A DNA stretch of 64,000 nucleotides from positions 310,001 through 374,000 of the forward strand of contig NZ_SLZG01000005.1 of assembly GCF_004341625.1 (NCBI RefSeq). Direction: 5' to 3'. Shown piece by piece: positions 32,524 to 42,773 of the stretch; position 1 is the first letter of the stretch; each line of letters starts with the position of its first letter. The notes beneath the pieces are model-generated. The model ran no database searches and was not told the DNA's origin. It was given only the letters and a program-made list of their open reading frames with translations. The translations under genes were made by a program, and so were the position numbers. Origin of the DNA: Rhizobium sp. BK376. Lineage in GTDB: Bacteria; Pseudomonadota; Alphaproteobacteria; Rhizobiales; Rhizobiaceae.

Positions 32524-33891
32524 CTAATCCCCAAGCCAGCCCCCGGTAAATCCGGCCCGGCGCAGGCCGACCACAACCGGTTTGCAGTGGCGCATGATAT
32601 TCCACAGCAGCCCCGTCCTGTAGTTTTCGATCATCAGGACGACCGGGCCCTGGTCGATGCCGAAATGATAGGGGCTGACCCACCATCCGGTTTCGCTGCT
32701 TTCCAGCGGGTAAGTCTGATTGAACGAGGGCTTGAAGCCGTATAGACGCGCCATGCCGAGGCGCATTTTCGAAAAGCTCCGGATGGTCGGAATGACGATC
32801 TCGGGGGCGAAGGGCAGGGAGGCGACCGCTACCCACGGCGAGACGGTTCCGTCGTCCGGTCCGAAAGGTGCGCCCCTTGCGACATAGTCGAAGAATTCCC
32901 GCTCCACGCTGTCGATCGTCTTTTTGATCCAACCAGGTCCGTCGCTTGCCGTGAATCCCCAGCAGTGCTTTCCATAACCAACGAATTTCTTCGGATTACG
33001 GATGGCGTATTCCTGATGGACATAGGTCGCGTGACGGCTGTTCTGGAAGTAGTCGCTATCGTGATCCCGCATGAATTCGTCGCGGATGCCGCGGAAGTCG
33101 ATCCACATATGCGAGAGCTGGTGCGTGAACAGCGGCCCGGAATAGAGCAGCTCGCGCCCGTAGATGTTTCTCCAATCGTAACTTTCGGTATAGGCGGCAT
33201 ATGCTTCGGGCGGCAAGGGATGGGTCGGCGACCCCAGGCCGAGAAAATAGAGCAGCAGCCCTTCGTCATATCCCCGCCAACGATAGGGAATGAACCCGTT
33301 TTCCGGTCGCCAGCCGTGCGTGAGGGTCAGTCCGTTATCGCAAGCCCAATTCCAGTCGACTCGTTCGTAGAGTTCATTGGCGATCCGCCGGATTTCGATC
33401 TCATCCGGGGTGTCGCCGTCGAAATAGGCGGCCACCGTGAGTGCTCCGGCAAACAGGAAGGCCGAGTCGATAGTGGACAATTCGCACTGCCAGACCCGAC
33501 GACCGGTTTCTATGTCGAGGAAATGATAGAAGAAGCCCTTGTAGCCCGATGCATCCGGCTCCGGACCCTGAGGGCATGACAGCAGGAATGCTAGGCGCCT
33601 TCGGGCAATCTTGGCAGCGAACGGCCGGATGATGATGCCGCGCTCCACCACGACAGGAAGCGTCGCCAAAGCCATTCCGATAGCGGCGATGCTGGCCGGC
33701 GCATCGATTTGCGTCTTGTCGCGCACCAGCCCGTTGTCCGGGTTGGTGCATTGCAGATAGTAGAGGATCGTCGTGAACTGAAGCCTACCGAGGTCCTCCT
33801 CGGTAGGCATGCGATCAAGATCGGAATTGGTCGAGAGCCTTTGGGTCATAGGTGGCCGGCAATCGCTAGGACGCCGCGTGAGGGCCGCCAT
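32524..33891 (-). CDS. Glucoamylase-like (PF10091-type) glycoside hydrolase, cytoplasmic
   Basis: This is a protein of 455 aa with the alpha/alpha-toroid pattern of the PF10091 'glycoamylase' family, which includes GH144 beta-1,2-glucanases. Characteristic stretches are FFYHFLDIETGRRVWQCELS, STIDSAFLFAGAL, WRGYDEGLLLYFLGLGSP, GPLFTHQLSHMWIDFRGI, ENYRTGLLW and the acidic/aromatic GWRPENGFIPYRW. There is no signal peptide, so it should act on intracellular glucans. It starts 10 bases after the phosphoketolase stop and is probably co-transcribed with it; ATG 33849 is an alternative start. The exact bond cleaved is not determinable here. Confidence 0.75.
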   Translation of the reverse strand: MAALTRRPSDCRPPMTQRLSTNSDLDRMPTEEDLGRLQFTTILYYLQCTNPDNGLVRDKTQIDAPASIAAIGMALATLPVVVERGIIIRPFAAKIARRRLAFLLSCPQGPEPDASGYKGFFYHFLDIETGRRVWQCELSTIDSAFLFAGALTVAAYFDGDTPDEIEIRRIANELYERVDWNWACDNGLTLTHGWRPENGFIPYRWRGYDEGLLLYFLGLGSPTHPLPPEAYAAYTESYDWRNIYGRELLYSGPLFTHQLSHMWIDFRGIRDEFMRDHDSDYFQNSRHATYVHQEYAIRNPKKFVGYGKHCWGFTASDGPGWIKKTIDSVEREFFDYVARGAPFGPDDGTVSPWVAVASLPFAPEIVIPTIRSFSKMRLGMARLYGFKPSFNQTYPLESSETGWWVSPYHFGIDQGPVVLMIENYRTGLLWNIMRHCKPVVVGLRRAGFTGGWLGD

Positions 33892-33901
33892 TCTGCGTCT
33901 T

Positions 33902-36364
33902 TCATACGTTGTCCCCCTCCGTAGATGTCGTGCGGGACGATTCCGCGGGGCTCTTCAGACCCCATTTCCATCCGCTGATCGCCGGCATGTCATCGCCATA
34001 TTGCTCGATGTACTCGCGATGCTCGATCAGCTTGGCATGGAGTGCCTGCTTGAAATAGGCGGCACGAGCACCGAGCTGCGGCAACCGGTCAATGACGTCC
34101 TCGACCAGATGGAACCGATCGAGCTCATTCATAACCACCATGTCGAAGGGCGTGCTTGTCGTGCCTTCTTCCTTGTAGCCGCGCACATGGAGATTGTGGT
34201 GGTTGTGCCTGCGATAGGTGAGCCGGTGGATCAGCCACGGATAGCCATGGAAAGCGAAGATGATCGGCTTGTCCTTGGTGAACAGGGCGTCGAAATCAGC
34301 GTCCGACAGTCCGTGAGGGTGCTCTTCTTTTGGTTGCAATTTCATCAAGTTCACAACATTGATGACGCGCACCTTCAGCTCGGGCAGATGTTCACGGATG
34401 AGTTGGACTGCGGCGAGTGTTTCGAGGGTTGGAACATCGCCGCAGCATGCCATGACCACATCCGGCTCGCTGCCCTTGTCGTTGCTCGCCCACTCCCAGA
34501 TGCCAAGGCCCATGGTGCAATGCTTGACGGCTTCCTCCATGGTCAGCCATTGCGGCGCGGGCTGCTTGCCGGCAACGACCACGTTGACGTAGTTGCGGCT
34601 GCGCAGGCAGTGGTCGGTGACAGACAGGAGCGTATTGGCATCCGCCGGCAGGTAGACACGGACGACGTCAGCCTTCTTGTTGACGACGTGGTCGATGAAG
34701 CCTGGGTCCTGGTGGCTGAAGCCGTTGTGATCCTGTCGCCAGACGTGGGAACTCAGGAAATAGTTCAGCGAGCCGATCGGCCGCCGCCACGGGATCTCGT
34801 TGCAGACTTTCAGCCACTTGGCATGCTGGTTGAACATCGAGTCGATGATGTGGATGAAGGCTTCGTAGCAGGAGAAGAAGCCGTGGCGACCCGTCAGGAG
34901 GTAGCCTTCCAGCCACCCCTGGCATTGGTGTTCGCTGAGAACTTCCATGATGCGGCCATCGGGCGAAAGATGGTCGTCCTCCGGATAGATCTCGGCCATG
35001 TAGCAGCGATCGGTGACTTCGAGCACATCCTGCCAGCGGTTGGAGTTGTTCTCGTCAGGACTGAACAGGCGGAAGTTCTTGCTTTTAAGGTTTGCCTTCA
35101 TCACGTCGCGCAGGAATTTCCCCATCACGCGTGCCGATTCAACCATCGTTGCGCCGGGGCTCGGGACCTCCACCGCATAGTCGCGGAAATCAGGCATCTT
35201 GAGATCACGCAGCAGCAACCCGCCATTGGAGTGGGGATTGTCGCTCATCCGGCGATGGCCCGTGGGCGCCAGCGCAGCCAATTTCGGCTTGAAGCTACCA
35301 TCCTCCTCGAAGAGCTCTTCGGGCCGGTAGCTCTTCATCCATTGCTCGAGGATGTGAATGTGCTCCGGCTTGTCCATCTCGCCCATGGGCACCTGATGCG
35401 ACCGCCAGTAATCCTCGCATTTCTTCCCGTCGATCTCCTTTGGGCAAGTCCATCCCTTTGGGGTTCTGAATACGATCATCGGCCAGGCGGGACGCTTGAC
35501 GTTGCCCTTCGTACGGGCCTCGGCCCAAATCGATCGGATTTCGGCGATGACCGTGTCGAGAGTTCCGGCGAGTTGCTGGTGAACCTTGTCGGGATCATGC
35601 CCCTCGACGAAATAGGGCTTGTATCCCATGCCCTCGAAGAATTTCTGCAACTCCTCCTTCGGGATGCGGGCGAGGAAGCATGGATTGGCGATCTTGTATC
35701 CGTTGAGATGAAGGATCGGCAGAACGCAGCCGTCGCGGGCCGGGTTGAGGAATTTATTGCCGTGCCATCCGGTCGCGAGTGGCCCTGTCTCGGCCTCGCC
35801 GTCGCCGACAATGCAGGCAACGATCAGGTCCGGATTGTCGAAGGCTGCGCCATAGGCGTGGCTTAAGGCATATCCAAGCTCTCCACCCTCGTGAATGCTG
35901 CCGGGCGTTTCCGGCGCGACATGGCTCGGTATGCCGCCTGGAAAGCTGAACTGCTTGAACAGTCTCTTCATGCCTTCCTTGTCTTGGCCGATATTCGGAT
36001 AAACCTCGCTATAGGTGCCTTCCAGGTAGGCGTGAGCCACCAGCGACGGTCCGCCGTGGCCGGGGCCGATCACGTAGACCATGTTGAGGTCGTCACGCTT
36101 GATGACCCGGTTTAGATGCGTGTAGAGCATGTTCAGGCCCGGGGATGTTCCCCAGTGCCCGAGCAGGCGCGGCTTTACGTGTCCGCGTTTCAAAGGTTTC
36201 TTTAGGAGTGGATTGTCGAGCAGGTATATCTGGCCGACCGAAAGATAGTTGGAAGCTCTCCAATAGGCATCGACCAAGTGAAGTTCGTCGGTCGATAGGG
36301 GTTTTTCTGTTCGGGTACCGTCTGCTGCAGATTGCCTGCTAACTGCCGTCTCAAGCGAAGCCAT
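33902..36364 (-). CDS. xfp: Xylulose-5-phosphate/fructose-6-phosphate phosphoketolase
   Basis: This thiamine-diphosphate enzyme of 820 aa splits xylulose 5-phosphate or fructose 6-phosphate to acetyl phosphate plus an aldose phosphate. The family signatures are [62 protein letters not shown] and the ThDP motif [15 protein letters not shown]. The transketolase-like second half continues with [10 protein letters not shown] and [15 protein letters not shown]. It forms a carbon-metabolism unit with the PF10091-type gene after it and glycogen phosphorylase before it. An acetate kinase would be the expected partner but is not in the window. Confidence 0.95.
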   Translation of the reverse strand: MASLETAVSRQSAADGTRTEKPLSTDELHLVDAYWRASNYLSVGQIYLLDNPLLKKPLKRGHVKPRLLGHWGTSPGLNMLYTHLNRVIKRDDLNMVYVIGPGHGGPSLVAHAYLEGTYSEVYPNIGQDKEGMKRLFKQFSFPGGIPSHVAPETPGSIHEGGELGYALSHAYGAAFDNPDLIVACIVGDGEAETGPLATGWHGNKFLNPARDGCVLPILHLNGYKIANPCFLARIPKEELQKFFEGMGYKPYFVEGHDPDKVHQQLAGTLDTVIAEIRSIWAEARTKGNVKRPAWPMIVFRTPKGWTCPKEIDGKKCEDYWRSHQVPMGEMDKPEHIHILEQWMKSYRPEELFEEDGSFKPKLAALAPTGHRRMSDNPHSNGGLLLRDLKMPDFRDYAVEVPSPGATMVESARVMGKFLRDVMKANLKSKNFRLFSPDENNSNRWQDVLEVTDRCYMAEIYPEDDHLSPDGRIMEVLSEHQCQGWLEGYLLTGRHGFFSCYEAFIHIIDSMFNQHAKWLKVCNEIPWRRPIGSLNYFLSSHVWRQDHNGFSHQDPGFIDHVVNKKADVVRVYLPADANTLLSVTDHCLRSRNYVNVVVAGKQPAPQWLTMEEAVKHCTMGLGIWEWASNDKGSEPDVVMACCGDVPTLETLAAVQLIREHLPELKVRVINVVNLMKLQPKEEHPHGLSDADFDALFTKDKPIIFAFHGYPWLIHRLTYRRHNHHNLHVRGYKEEGTTSTPFDMVVMNELDRFHLVEDVIDRLPQLGARAAYFKQALHAKLIEHREYIEQYGDDMPAISGWKWGLKSPAESSRTTSTEGDNV

Positions 36365-36654
36365 CGAAGTCTCCCTGATGATGTCGGACTGTTATTGAGA
36401 ACGATTTTCAAAGATTGCAGATGCGATGCTCAACGAAATGGAAGCTACGTTGTAGCGCCTGGTGCATGCAGGCTAAGGATAATGGGTGGTAGCTATGCCC
36501 CTGGAGAGATTTCCAGCAGGCAACGCCTCGCCCTACATGCAAATCTTGTATTTTAGTATTGCATAAAATTCAGGCCGAGTCACAAAAAATAACCCGAAGG
36601 GGTCGGACGAACGCCACTTCTCCGTGTGGTTTTCTCATTGCTTGTGCCGTCCCC
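36365..36654 (-). promoter_or_regulatory. Phosphoketolase upstream region with an ATGCAA/TTGCAT inverted repeat
   Basis: This is a 290-base gap between the glgP stop and the xfp start, both on the minus strand. An AT-rich island around 36537-36570 contains ATGCAA (36537-36542) and its reverse complement TTGCAT (36559-36564). This is the likeliest promoter/operator zone for xfp. I see no coding sequence, and no clear intrinsic terminator for glgP. Confidence 0.3.
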
Positions 36655-39165
36655 TCACGGAACGGGACATGGCGTAGCATTCCAGATTTCACTCGCATAT
36701 TCCGATATTGTGCGATCACTGGAAAATCTCCCTGAACTCGCGATGTTTAAGACTGCCTTCCTGGTCCATGCTTCCGGCTTGGCGTAGAGTGATTGAAGCT
36801 TGCGGTCTGCTTCCATGTAGGACGTGAGATCCGCCAAATGCCTGTATGTGTCACCGCCGACGAGCAATATGTTGCGGATTGCATCGGTGAGCTGAGGCTC
36901 ATGGCGAGAGAAATGACCTGACAAAATCAGGTCAAGAACGGAGCGAATCTCCGGCTCGTTCTCGTAGTGCCACCAGGGACTGTACCAGCCCTGGCTCTCG
37001 GCGACTTGCTGGGCGGTCAGCCCGAAGAGAAAGAAATTCTCCTCGCCCGCTGCCTCGGCCATTTCGATCGTTGCGCCGTCTCGGGTGCCGAGGGTCAAGG
37101 CGCCGTTCATCATGAATTTCATGTTGCTGGTACCACTGGCTTCAAATCCGGCGGTCGAGATCTGGTTCGAGACGTCGCTTGCTGGAACCAGGCGTTCGGC
37201 CACAGAGACGCAATATTCCGGCAGGAACACGACCCGGAGACGGCCACGCACCGCAGGGTCGCCATCTATCGTATCGGCAAGATTGTTCAGAAACTTGATG
37301 ATGAGCTTGGCCACGTGATAGGCGGGCGCTGCCTTTCCGGCAAAGAAGAAAGTGCGTGCTGGCATGTTGATATCCGGGTTCTCGCGAAGCCGGTTGTAGA
37401 GCGCGACAATCCTCAGCCCGTTCAACAGTTGCCGTTTGTATTCGTGTATGCGCTTGATCTGGCAGTCGAAGATCGTATCCGGATCGACCTGGATGCCTGC
37501 TTGCGATTTCAGCCATTCGGCGAAACGCGACTTCGCCTGGCGCTTCGCCGCACGCACCGCAGCAATGAATTCGCCGTCATCGGCAAGCGGCTTCAGCCTT
37601 TCGAGATCCTCTGCCTTCGTGATCCAGCGATCACCAATGGCATCGGTTATGCAGCTGGCGAGATCGGGATTCGACAATAACAACCAGCGCCGCGGCGTAA
37701 TGCCATTCGTCTTGTTGTTGAAACGATCGGGATAGAGTTCGGCTAAATCTTTTACCGTCACCTCTCGCAATAGTTTTGAGTGTATCGCAGCGACGCCATT
37801 GATGCTGTGGGAGCCCGTGATCGCAAGGTTCGCCATCCGGACCAGAGGATTGTTGCCGGATTCGACGATGCCCACCCGTGCGACACGATCGTTGTCGTCA
37901 GGCCAGCGTGCTGTCGCCTCCTGCCTCAGCCGGCGGTCGATCTCCAGTATGATCTCCATATGACGCGGCACCATGAGTTCGAACCAGCGGAGCGGCCATT
38001 TTTCCAATGCCTCGGGAAGAAGAGTGTGGTTCGTGTAGGCGAGCGTGCGCTTGGTGATATCCCAGGCCTCGTCCCAGCCCAGAGCAGCATCGTCCAGCAG
38101 GATGCGCATCAGTTCAGCAATGGCCAGACTCGGATGCGTGTCGTTAAGCTGGATCGCGGCCTTGTCGGGCAAGCAATTCCAGTCGCTATTATTCGCGCGG
38201 AAGCGACGAATGAGATCCGCCAGGGAGCATGCGACCAGGAAATATTCCTGAACAAAGCGCAGGCCTTGACCCATGCTTGTGGAATCGTCCGGGTAGAGCA
38301 CGCGGGTGACGGTCTCTGCGGTCAAACGCTCGGCCAATGCGCCGACGAACTCCCCGGAGCTGAATTCCTGAAAATCGAAACTGTCGGGGGCCGCGGAAGC
38401 CCAGAGCCGCAGCGTGTTGATGGTCTTGCCGCCATACCCGACCACCGGCCTGTCATAGGGAATGCCGAGCAGCTTCGATGGCCTGCCGGTGATCGCCTTC
38501 AGGTTTCCGCTTCGCACCTCGAAGGAACAGCCGAGATCGATCGTCACTGCAAATTGCGGGCGCGCCACCTCCCAGGGGTCAGGTCGGCGCAGCCAGTTGT
38601 CGGGCTGCTCCTGCTGCCAGCCGTCCACGATCGTCTGCTTGAAGATGCCGTATTCATAGCGCAATCCATATCCCATGCCCGGCAATTGCATGGTTGCCAT
38701 CGAATCCAGGAAGCATGCCGCCAGCCGCCCGAGCCCACCATTGCCGAGGCCTGCATCGGGTTCCTCCGCGAGGATCGCCAGTTCATCCAACTGGTTATCC
38801 TTGAAGAACTGACGGACCAGTGGGTCGAGGCGCAGGTTGAGGATGTTGTTGCTCAGCGACCGGCCGATCAGGAATTCCATCGAGAGATAATAGATGCGTT
38901 TGGGATTTTCCCGACCATAGACCTGTTCGGTCTGCTGCCAGCGTTGAGAAAGGATATCCCGAACGGAGCGGGCGGCCGCCTCGTATCGCTCCCGGTTTCC
39001 AACTTCGGACGGGATGAGCGCGTTGTCGAAAAGCAGATGTCGTTCATAGAGGGCGTTGTTGCCGCCGTTGAATTTGATCGGCCCGCAGCCGTATTGCAGC
39101 AGCAGGTCTTCCAGGGGACCGGGCTGCGGAAGGTCGCCCGGAAGGGCTGTGTGCTTGCTGGTCAT
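36655..39165 (-). CDS. glgP: Glycogen/starch/alpha-glucan phosphorylase
   Basis: This PLP enzyme of 836 aa releases glucose 1-phosphate from glycogen. Recognisable blocks are RIYYLSMEFLIGRSLSNN, EPDAGLGNGGLGRLAACFLD, GYGLRYEYGIFKQ, the active-site stretch RIHEYKRQLLNGLR, and the PLP-lysine block EASGTSNMKFMMNGALTLGT. ATG 39165 has AAGGGG just before it; the GTG 15 codons upstream has no ribosome binding site and is rejected. With xfp next to it, stored glucan could be channelled through hexose phosphates to acetyl phosphate. Confidence 0.95.
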   Translation of the reverse strand: MTSKHTALPGDLPQPGPLEDLLLQYGCGPIKFNGGNNALYERHLLFDNALIPSEVGNRERYEAAARSVRDILSQRWQQTEQVYGRENPKRIYYLSMEFLIGRSLSNNILNLRLDPLVRQFFKDNQLDELAILAEEPDAGLGNGGLGRLAACFLDSMATMQLPGMGYGLRYEYGIFKQTIVDGWQQEQPDNWLRRPDPWEVARPQFAVTIDLGCSFEVRSGNLKAITGRPSKLLGIPYDRPVVGYGGKTINTLRLWASAAPDSFDFQEFSSGEFVGALAERLTAETVTRVLYPDDSTSMGQGLRFVQEYFLVACSLADLIRRFRANNSDWNCLPDKAAIQLNDTHPSLAIAELMRILLDDAALGWDEAWDITKRTLAYTNHTLLPEALEKWPLRWFELMVPRHMEIILEIDRRLRQEATARWPDDNDRVARVGIVESGNNPLVRMANLAITGSHSINGVAAIHSKLLREVTVKDLAELYPDRFNNKTNGITPRRWLLLSNPDLASCITDAIGDRWITKAEDLERLKPLADDGEFIAAVRAAKRQAKSRFAEWLKSQAGIQVDPDTIFDCQIKRIHEYKRQLLNGLRIVALYNRLRENPDINMPARTFFFAGKAAPAYHVAKLIIKFLNNLADTIDGDPAVRGRLRVVFLPEYCVSVAERLVPASDVSNQISTAGFEASGTSNMKFMMNGALTLGTRDGATIEMAEAAGEENFFLFGLTAQQVAESQGWYSPWWHYENEPEIRSVLDLILSGHFSRHEPQLTDAIRNILLVGGDTYRHLADLTSYMEADRKLQSLYAKPEAWTRKAVLNIASSGRFSSDRTISEYASEIWNATPCPVP

Positions 39166-39436
39166 GCCCCTTGCCCCCGTTGCTCGTTTTACCCTAGCGC
39201 TTTGAGACACCGCATCTTTGTGAAAGGACCTATGCTGGCTTGTTGCAATCCGCCCATCGGACTTGCGACGATCCCATGCTGAGCCGCCACTATCGAACCG
39301 CCTGAGATGATAGGTCTCGATAGTGTCTCGAGAACAGCGATCCTCGCCAGCGACGTAATCCAGAGACTTCAGAATGTTCTGTGAAGGAATAGGTGGTTAT
39401 GTCGGTAGTCGGACGACTGCGTATTCAGGAAGAAGA

Positions 39437-40093
39437 CTATGAGAAGTGCTCGACAACGCCTCTGACGCCATTGACACTTTCGGAAACAACACGTGCGGCT
39501 TTCTTGCACTCTTCCGTGTCGACATTTCCCCAGAGATGCACAATTCCGTCTGTAACGGTAACCTTCAACTCAAATCCCTCCAGTCCCGTATTTTCTCCCA
39601 GGCGGGTCGAGATGATGCGTTGAATGGCGTCGTCGCCGATCATTGTTCTATCCTGCCGAGCCACAAGAAATGCCTGGAGCAGGTCGGCGCGACTGACGAT
39701 ACCGATCAATTGTCCGTCCTTTACGACGGGAATGCGTTTGATGCCGTGCTCCGCCATCATCTGCGCGGCTTTGGCAAGAGAGGCATCCGCATGGATGGTT
39801 ACGGGATTGCCGGTCATCGCATCGCCCACGCGCCAGGAATGACGCTTGATGTAGTCGTGGGCTCTGTCTTCGTGGGAAACTTTGGTGCCGGCAAGCGGGG
39901 CGAGTTCGCCTGCTCCCACTTCCGTTCTACGGATCAAGTCGCCTTCGCTGATAATGCCGACGAGCTGGCCCATATCATCAGCGACCGGAAGGCCACTTAC
40001 GCTATTTTCCAGCATAGTTCGAGCCGCGTGCTCGACACTATTGTCAGGTGATATTTTGACGAGCGTAGCCGTCATTACATCTTTGACCAGCAT
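39437..40093 (-). CDS. CBS-domain pair plus BON domain protein
   Basis: This is a small cytoplasmic sensor-like protein of 218 aa. Two CBS motifs fill residues ~1-145 (VKDVMTATLVKISPDNS; SGLPVADDMGQLVGIISEGD; VGDAMTGNPVTIHADASL; IPVVKDGQLIGIVSRADLL), which usually bind adenine nucleotides. A BON domain follows at ~150-218 (IQRIISTRLGENTGLEG; VTVTDGIVHLWGNVDTE). Such proteins sit near stress and energy-metabolism genes in rhizobia. A role in sensing energy charge for the neighbouring glycogen genes is an inference. Confidence 0.85.
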   Translation of the reverse strand: MLVKDVMTATLVKISPDNSVEHAARTMLENSVSGLPVADDMGQLVGIISEGDLIRRTEVGAGELAPLAGTKVSHEDRAHDYIKRHSWRVGDAMTGNPVTIHADASLAKAAQMMAEHGIKRIPVVKDGQLIGIVSRADLLQAFLVARQDRTMIGDDAIQRIISTRLGENTGLEGFELKVTVTDGIVHLWGNVDTEECKKAARVVSESVNGVRGVVEHFS

Positions 40094-40245
40094 CTCGGTT
40101 TCACTCCGAAGTGGCTCTGGTGGAAATGATAAACCTCTTACAACTCTTCCGCAACGGCCCCGTAAGCATTATGACACGGGATAATTGTGTCGATGAGCAT
40201 CCCCGAAGTCGAGAATATCTATCGCACCATGCTATCAACTGGCTT

Positions 40246-41934
40246 TCAGGGCTTGCCTCGTTGATCGATCCACGCCCAGCTTCCGTCCTTGTGATATTCC
40301 AGAACGATGTCATACCGGCCGCGCGGCGTGCCGGGCTCTCCGAAATTGAGGCAGGCGATTGATCTCTCGGCGAAAAGTCCGAGGATCCGGTCCATCAGTT
40401 CATGACCAAAAGTCACTTCGCCCTTCTCCACGACGACATATCGGGGTGAGGCAACAATCGCATTGGCGACTATCAGGAGTTGCTGTTCCCGCGGCGACAG
40501 GACAGTTCCCCAGTCTTGTTCCCTGTCCGGATTCTCCGGGTCGATCAGATGGCCAAGCCCGAGTTCATCCAACAACCCGAGAATTTGCTCATCGGATATG
40601 CCGGGCGGCTTATCGACCGGTACGAGTGCTTGGCGCAGTGTTCCGGGAATGAGGTAGGGGCGCTGGGGGATGAAGCGGATCTGATCCTGCTGCGGACGAG
40701 TGATGCGTCCGCTGCCGGAAATGCTGATACCGGCCGCGGCCCGGAATAGCTCGACGCCGGCGACTTCGTCGTCTCCGACCACAAGCATTCTGACGTCGGT
40801 TGGGACGGATGCCGATAGATCCGCCAACAAGCGGCCTTTTGCGGGTGACGTCAACGTCACTTGATCGAAGGCAAGTTGCCCATCTGTTTCAAGGAGTTCG
40901 ACATTGGATGTTCCTGATGGTTGCCTCTCCTCCATAACTTCCACCAGCGAGCTTAGGCGGGCAACGACGGCTGCGAAGTTGGAGAGCGACTTAAACTGAC
41001 TGACGATAAAGGAAAATGCGGCCACAAGTATCGCAAACGCTGCAGCGGACTGGGTGACCACCCCGAACTCCATGTCGCCGTGAATGAAGGCCGGAGCGAT
41101 GATGATGACAGGGATGATCTGTATCATCCAGTTATAGCCCGTGGTGAAGAAGCCGACATTGCGGTTGAGTGATATGATCCGTCTGAAATTGCCGGCAGCT
41201 TCATCGAACCGCTTCAGCAAAAGGTTCGCGTGGCGTTGCTCCCCTCCCTCGAACAGGATCGATTCAGCATTCTCTCGCACCCGGATCAGACTGGAGCGAA
41301 AGGCCGCCTCGGCGTCGAGTTGATTATATTGTAGGCTGATCAACGGTCGGCCCAACGCAATGGTCATGTAGGATCCGAATGCCGCGTAAAGGACGGCGGC
41401 GATGAAAAGCAGCGGACTGATCAGCCACAGCACTCCCGAGAAGGTCAAAATTGCCAGCACGCTATTGAGCAGCATCAGGACGAACGAAAGCGTTGTGACT
41501 GTAAACGCGTTGATATCGTCGGCAATTCTCTGGTCGGGATACGAGAGCTTACCTCCGACGCTCACTCTATAGAAGGTGCCGCCACTCATATAGGAGCCGA
41601 CGACCCGATGGGTCAGGAACTCCCGCCAGAGCAAGGCGAGACGTTCCTCCGCAAAGCGGGCAATCACGGAAACGATGGTCGAGGCAGCGAATACGCCGGT
41701 GTAGAGAAATGCCTGGCGCGTGAACTCGGCGGTTCGCCTTTCGGCAATGGCCGTCATGAAGTTTCGACCGACGAAACTATTGACGACGTTGAGCGCGCTG
41801 ATGCCGCAAAAGAGTGCGACCAGGGCAAAGAGAAGCAGCCTTGCCCTTCCGCCTACATGGGAAGTCAGGAAGACCTTGACCGCGCGGACAAACCTGGCGG
41901 CAGTCGTTTTGAGCGGAATGGGTTGCTGGCTCAT
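40246..41934 (-). CDS. ABC transporter permease-ATPase fusion (YddA/SbmA-like) with degenerate ATPase motifs
   Basis: This is a membrane protein of 562 aa. The transmembrane half (~residues 25-330) resembles the YddA/SbmA/ABCD group, with helices near 35-55, 75-95, 150-190 and 265-310 and the group motif SYPDQRIADDINAFT. The ATPase half (~345-550) is recognisable by order but its motifs are eroded. The Walker A region reads VVGDDEVAGVELFR with no GKS/T, the signature reads LSPREQQLL (Gly replaced by Arg), and the Walker B end reads VVVEKGE instead of a DE pair. It may be a non-hydrolysing transporter, a receptor-like protein or a decaying gene, although the frame is intact. Confidence 0.75.
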   Translation of the reverse strand: MSQQPIPLKTTAARFVRAVKVFLTSHVGGRARLLLFALVALFCGISALNVVNSFVGRNFMTAIAERRTAEFTRQAFLYTGVFAASTIVSVIARFAEERLALLWREFLTHRVVGSYMSGGTFYRVSVGGKLSYPDQRIADDINAFTVTTLSFVLMLLNSVLAILTFSGVLWLISPLLFIAAVLYAAFGSYMTIALGRPLISLQYNQLDAEAAFRSSLIRVRENAESILFEGGEQRHANLLLKRFDEAAGNFRRIISLNRNVGFFTTGYNWMIQIIPVIIIAPAFIHGDMEFGVVTQSAAAFAILVAAFSFIVSQFKSLSNFAAVVARLSSLVEVMEERQPSGTSNVELLETDGQLAFDQVTLTSPAKGRLLADLSASVPTDVRMLVVGDDEVAGVELFRAAAGISISGSGRITRPQQDQIRFIPQRPYLIPGTLRQALVPVDKPPGISDEQILGLLDELGLGHLIDPENPDREQDWGTVLSPREQQLLIVANAIVASPRYVVVEKGEVTFGHELMDRILGLFAERSIACLNFGEPGTPRGRYDIVLEYHKDGSWAWIDQRGKP

Positions 41935-42113
41935 ACTTTCCCCCCGGGAGCTTTGCTTTAGCGAGGAGGAATATAGCCGCAGGCCGACAGTAAAGGGAGG
42001 AGGGGTTCGATGCCTGGCACGAAAATGCTTGGCAGGGTGACGGTGAGACGGGTAGGGTGAGATCTCTCAGTTCGCAAGGATGGCTGGACGAGGCATTCCG
42101 CGGCGCCAGCCTG

Positions 42114-42719
42114 TTAGTGTTTCGACATCGCATCCTTGCGACCTGCTGCGGTCGCCTTTTCCAGAACGGCCGAGGCTGCCTCCTTCGCCACGAGGAATGG
42201 TGATGTCTCGCCCGACGTGTGCGAAAGCACCAGGGCGCCCTGAAAGATCAGGCTGAGCTGCTTTGCGACCGAAGCAGGCTCGGCAAGACCCGCCTGCCGA
42301 CATAGTTCGAGAAACTTGGCTTCGCCGCGAGTGTTCGCCTCTATTCCGAGCTCGACAATGCCGCGATGCTTGCCCGTAAATTCCTGCGCCGCCTTCATCC
42401 CCAGGCAGCCGCGGGTGAGCATGCGGCCGGGTATCCTGCTGACATCGAAGAATGCGACGATCTGCTCGCGGGGGTCGCTGATGATATCCGCCACCGGACC
42501 GAAGAGGTCATCCACGATAACCTGGCTATAACGCTGCAGCACCGCCTCGATCAGGTCTTCCTTGGACGGAAAATACTTATAGATCGTCCGCTTGGATATG
42601 CCGCTGCCAGCCAATGCGGCTTCCATTCCCGTCGCATGAAATCCGCCTTCGTAGAACCGATCGAAAGCGTATTTCACGATCTCAAGCTTCTTGCCTTCGA
42701 TCTCGATGTTCTGGACCAT
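42114..42719 (-). CDS. TetR/AcrR-family repressor
   Basis: This is a regulator of 201 aa. The N-terminal helix-turn-helix shows GGFHATGMEAALAGSGISKR and TIYKYFPSKEDLIEAVL, typical of TetR. The C-terminal ligand domain resembles TetR proteins that govern small dehydrogenase genes (CLGMKAAQEFTGKH). It is divergent from the dehydrogenase at 42944, and the gap carries two palindromes of the same sequence type. It therefore probably represses both genes; the ligand is unknown. Confidence 0.9.
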   Translation of the reverse strand: MVQNIEIEGKKLEIVKYAFDRFYEGGFHATGMEAALAGSGISKRTIYKYFPSKEDLIEAVLQRYSQVIVDDLFGPVADIISDPREQIVAFFDVSRIPGRMLTRGCLGMKAAQEFTGKHRGIVELGIEANTRGEAKFLELCRQAGLAEPASVAKQLSLIFQGALVLSHTSGETSPFLVAKEAASAVLEKATAAGRKDAMSKH

Positions 42720-42773
42720 CGCATCATCCTCATGAATGTCCGCCTCTGATCTATAGCGGTCCCCGTTGACGAA

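Noticed and set aside
33809..35866. Long plus-strand open frame of 685 codons opposite phosphoketolase
   Set aside because: It mirrors the well-supported xfp gene, has no recognisable domain and an arginine/valine-rich, repeat-free composition typical of antisense frames in GC-rich DNA.
36395..36415. Possible FNR/FixK box near the phosphoketolase start (TTGAG...TTCAA)
   Set aside because: The half-sites do not match TTGAT/ATCAA and the spacing is wrong, so oxygen control cannot be claimed.
37780..39282. Plus-strand open frame of 500 codons opposite glgP
   Set aside because: glgP has all its active-site blocks on the other strand; the plus-strand translation has no family features.
42005..42060. 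Tiny open frame after the ABC exporter promoter (ATG at 42009)
   Set aside because: Only 16 codons and no conserved feature; it probably has no function.
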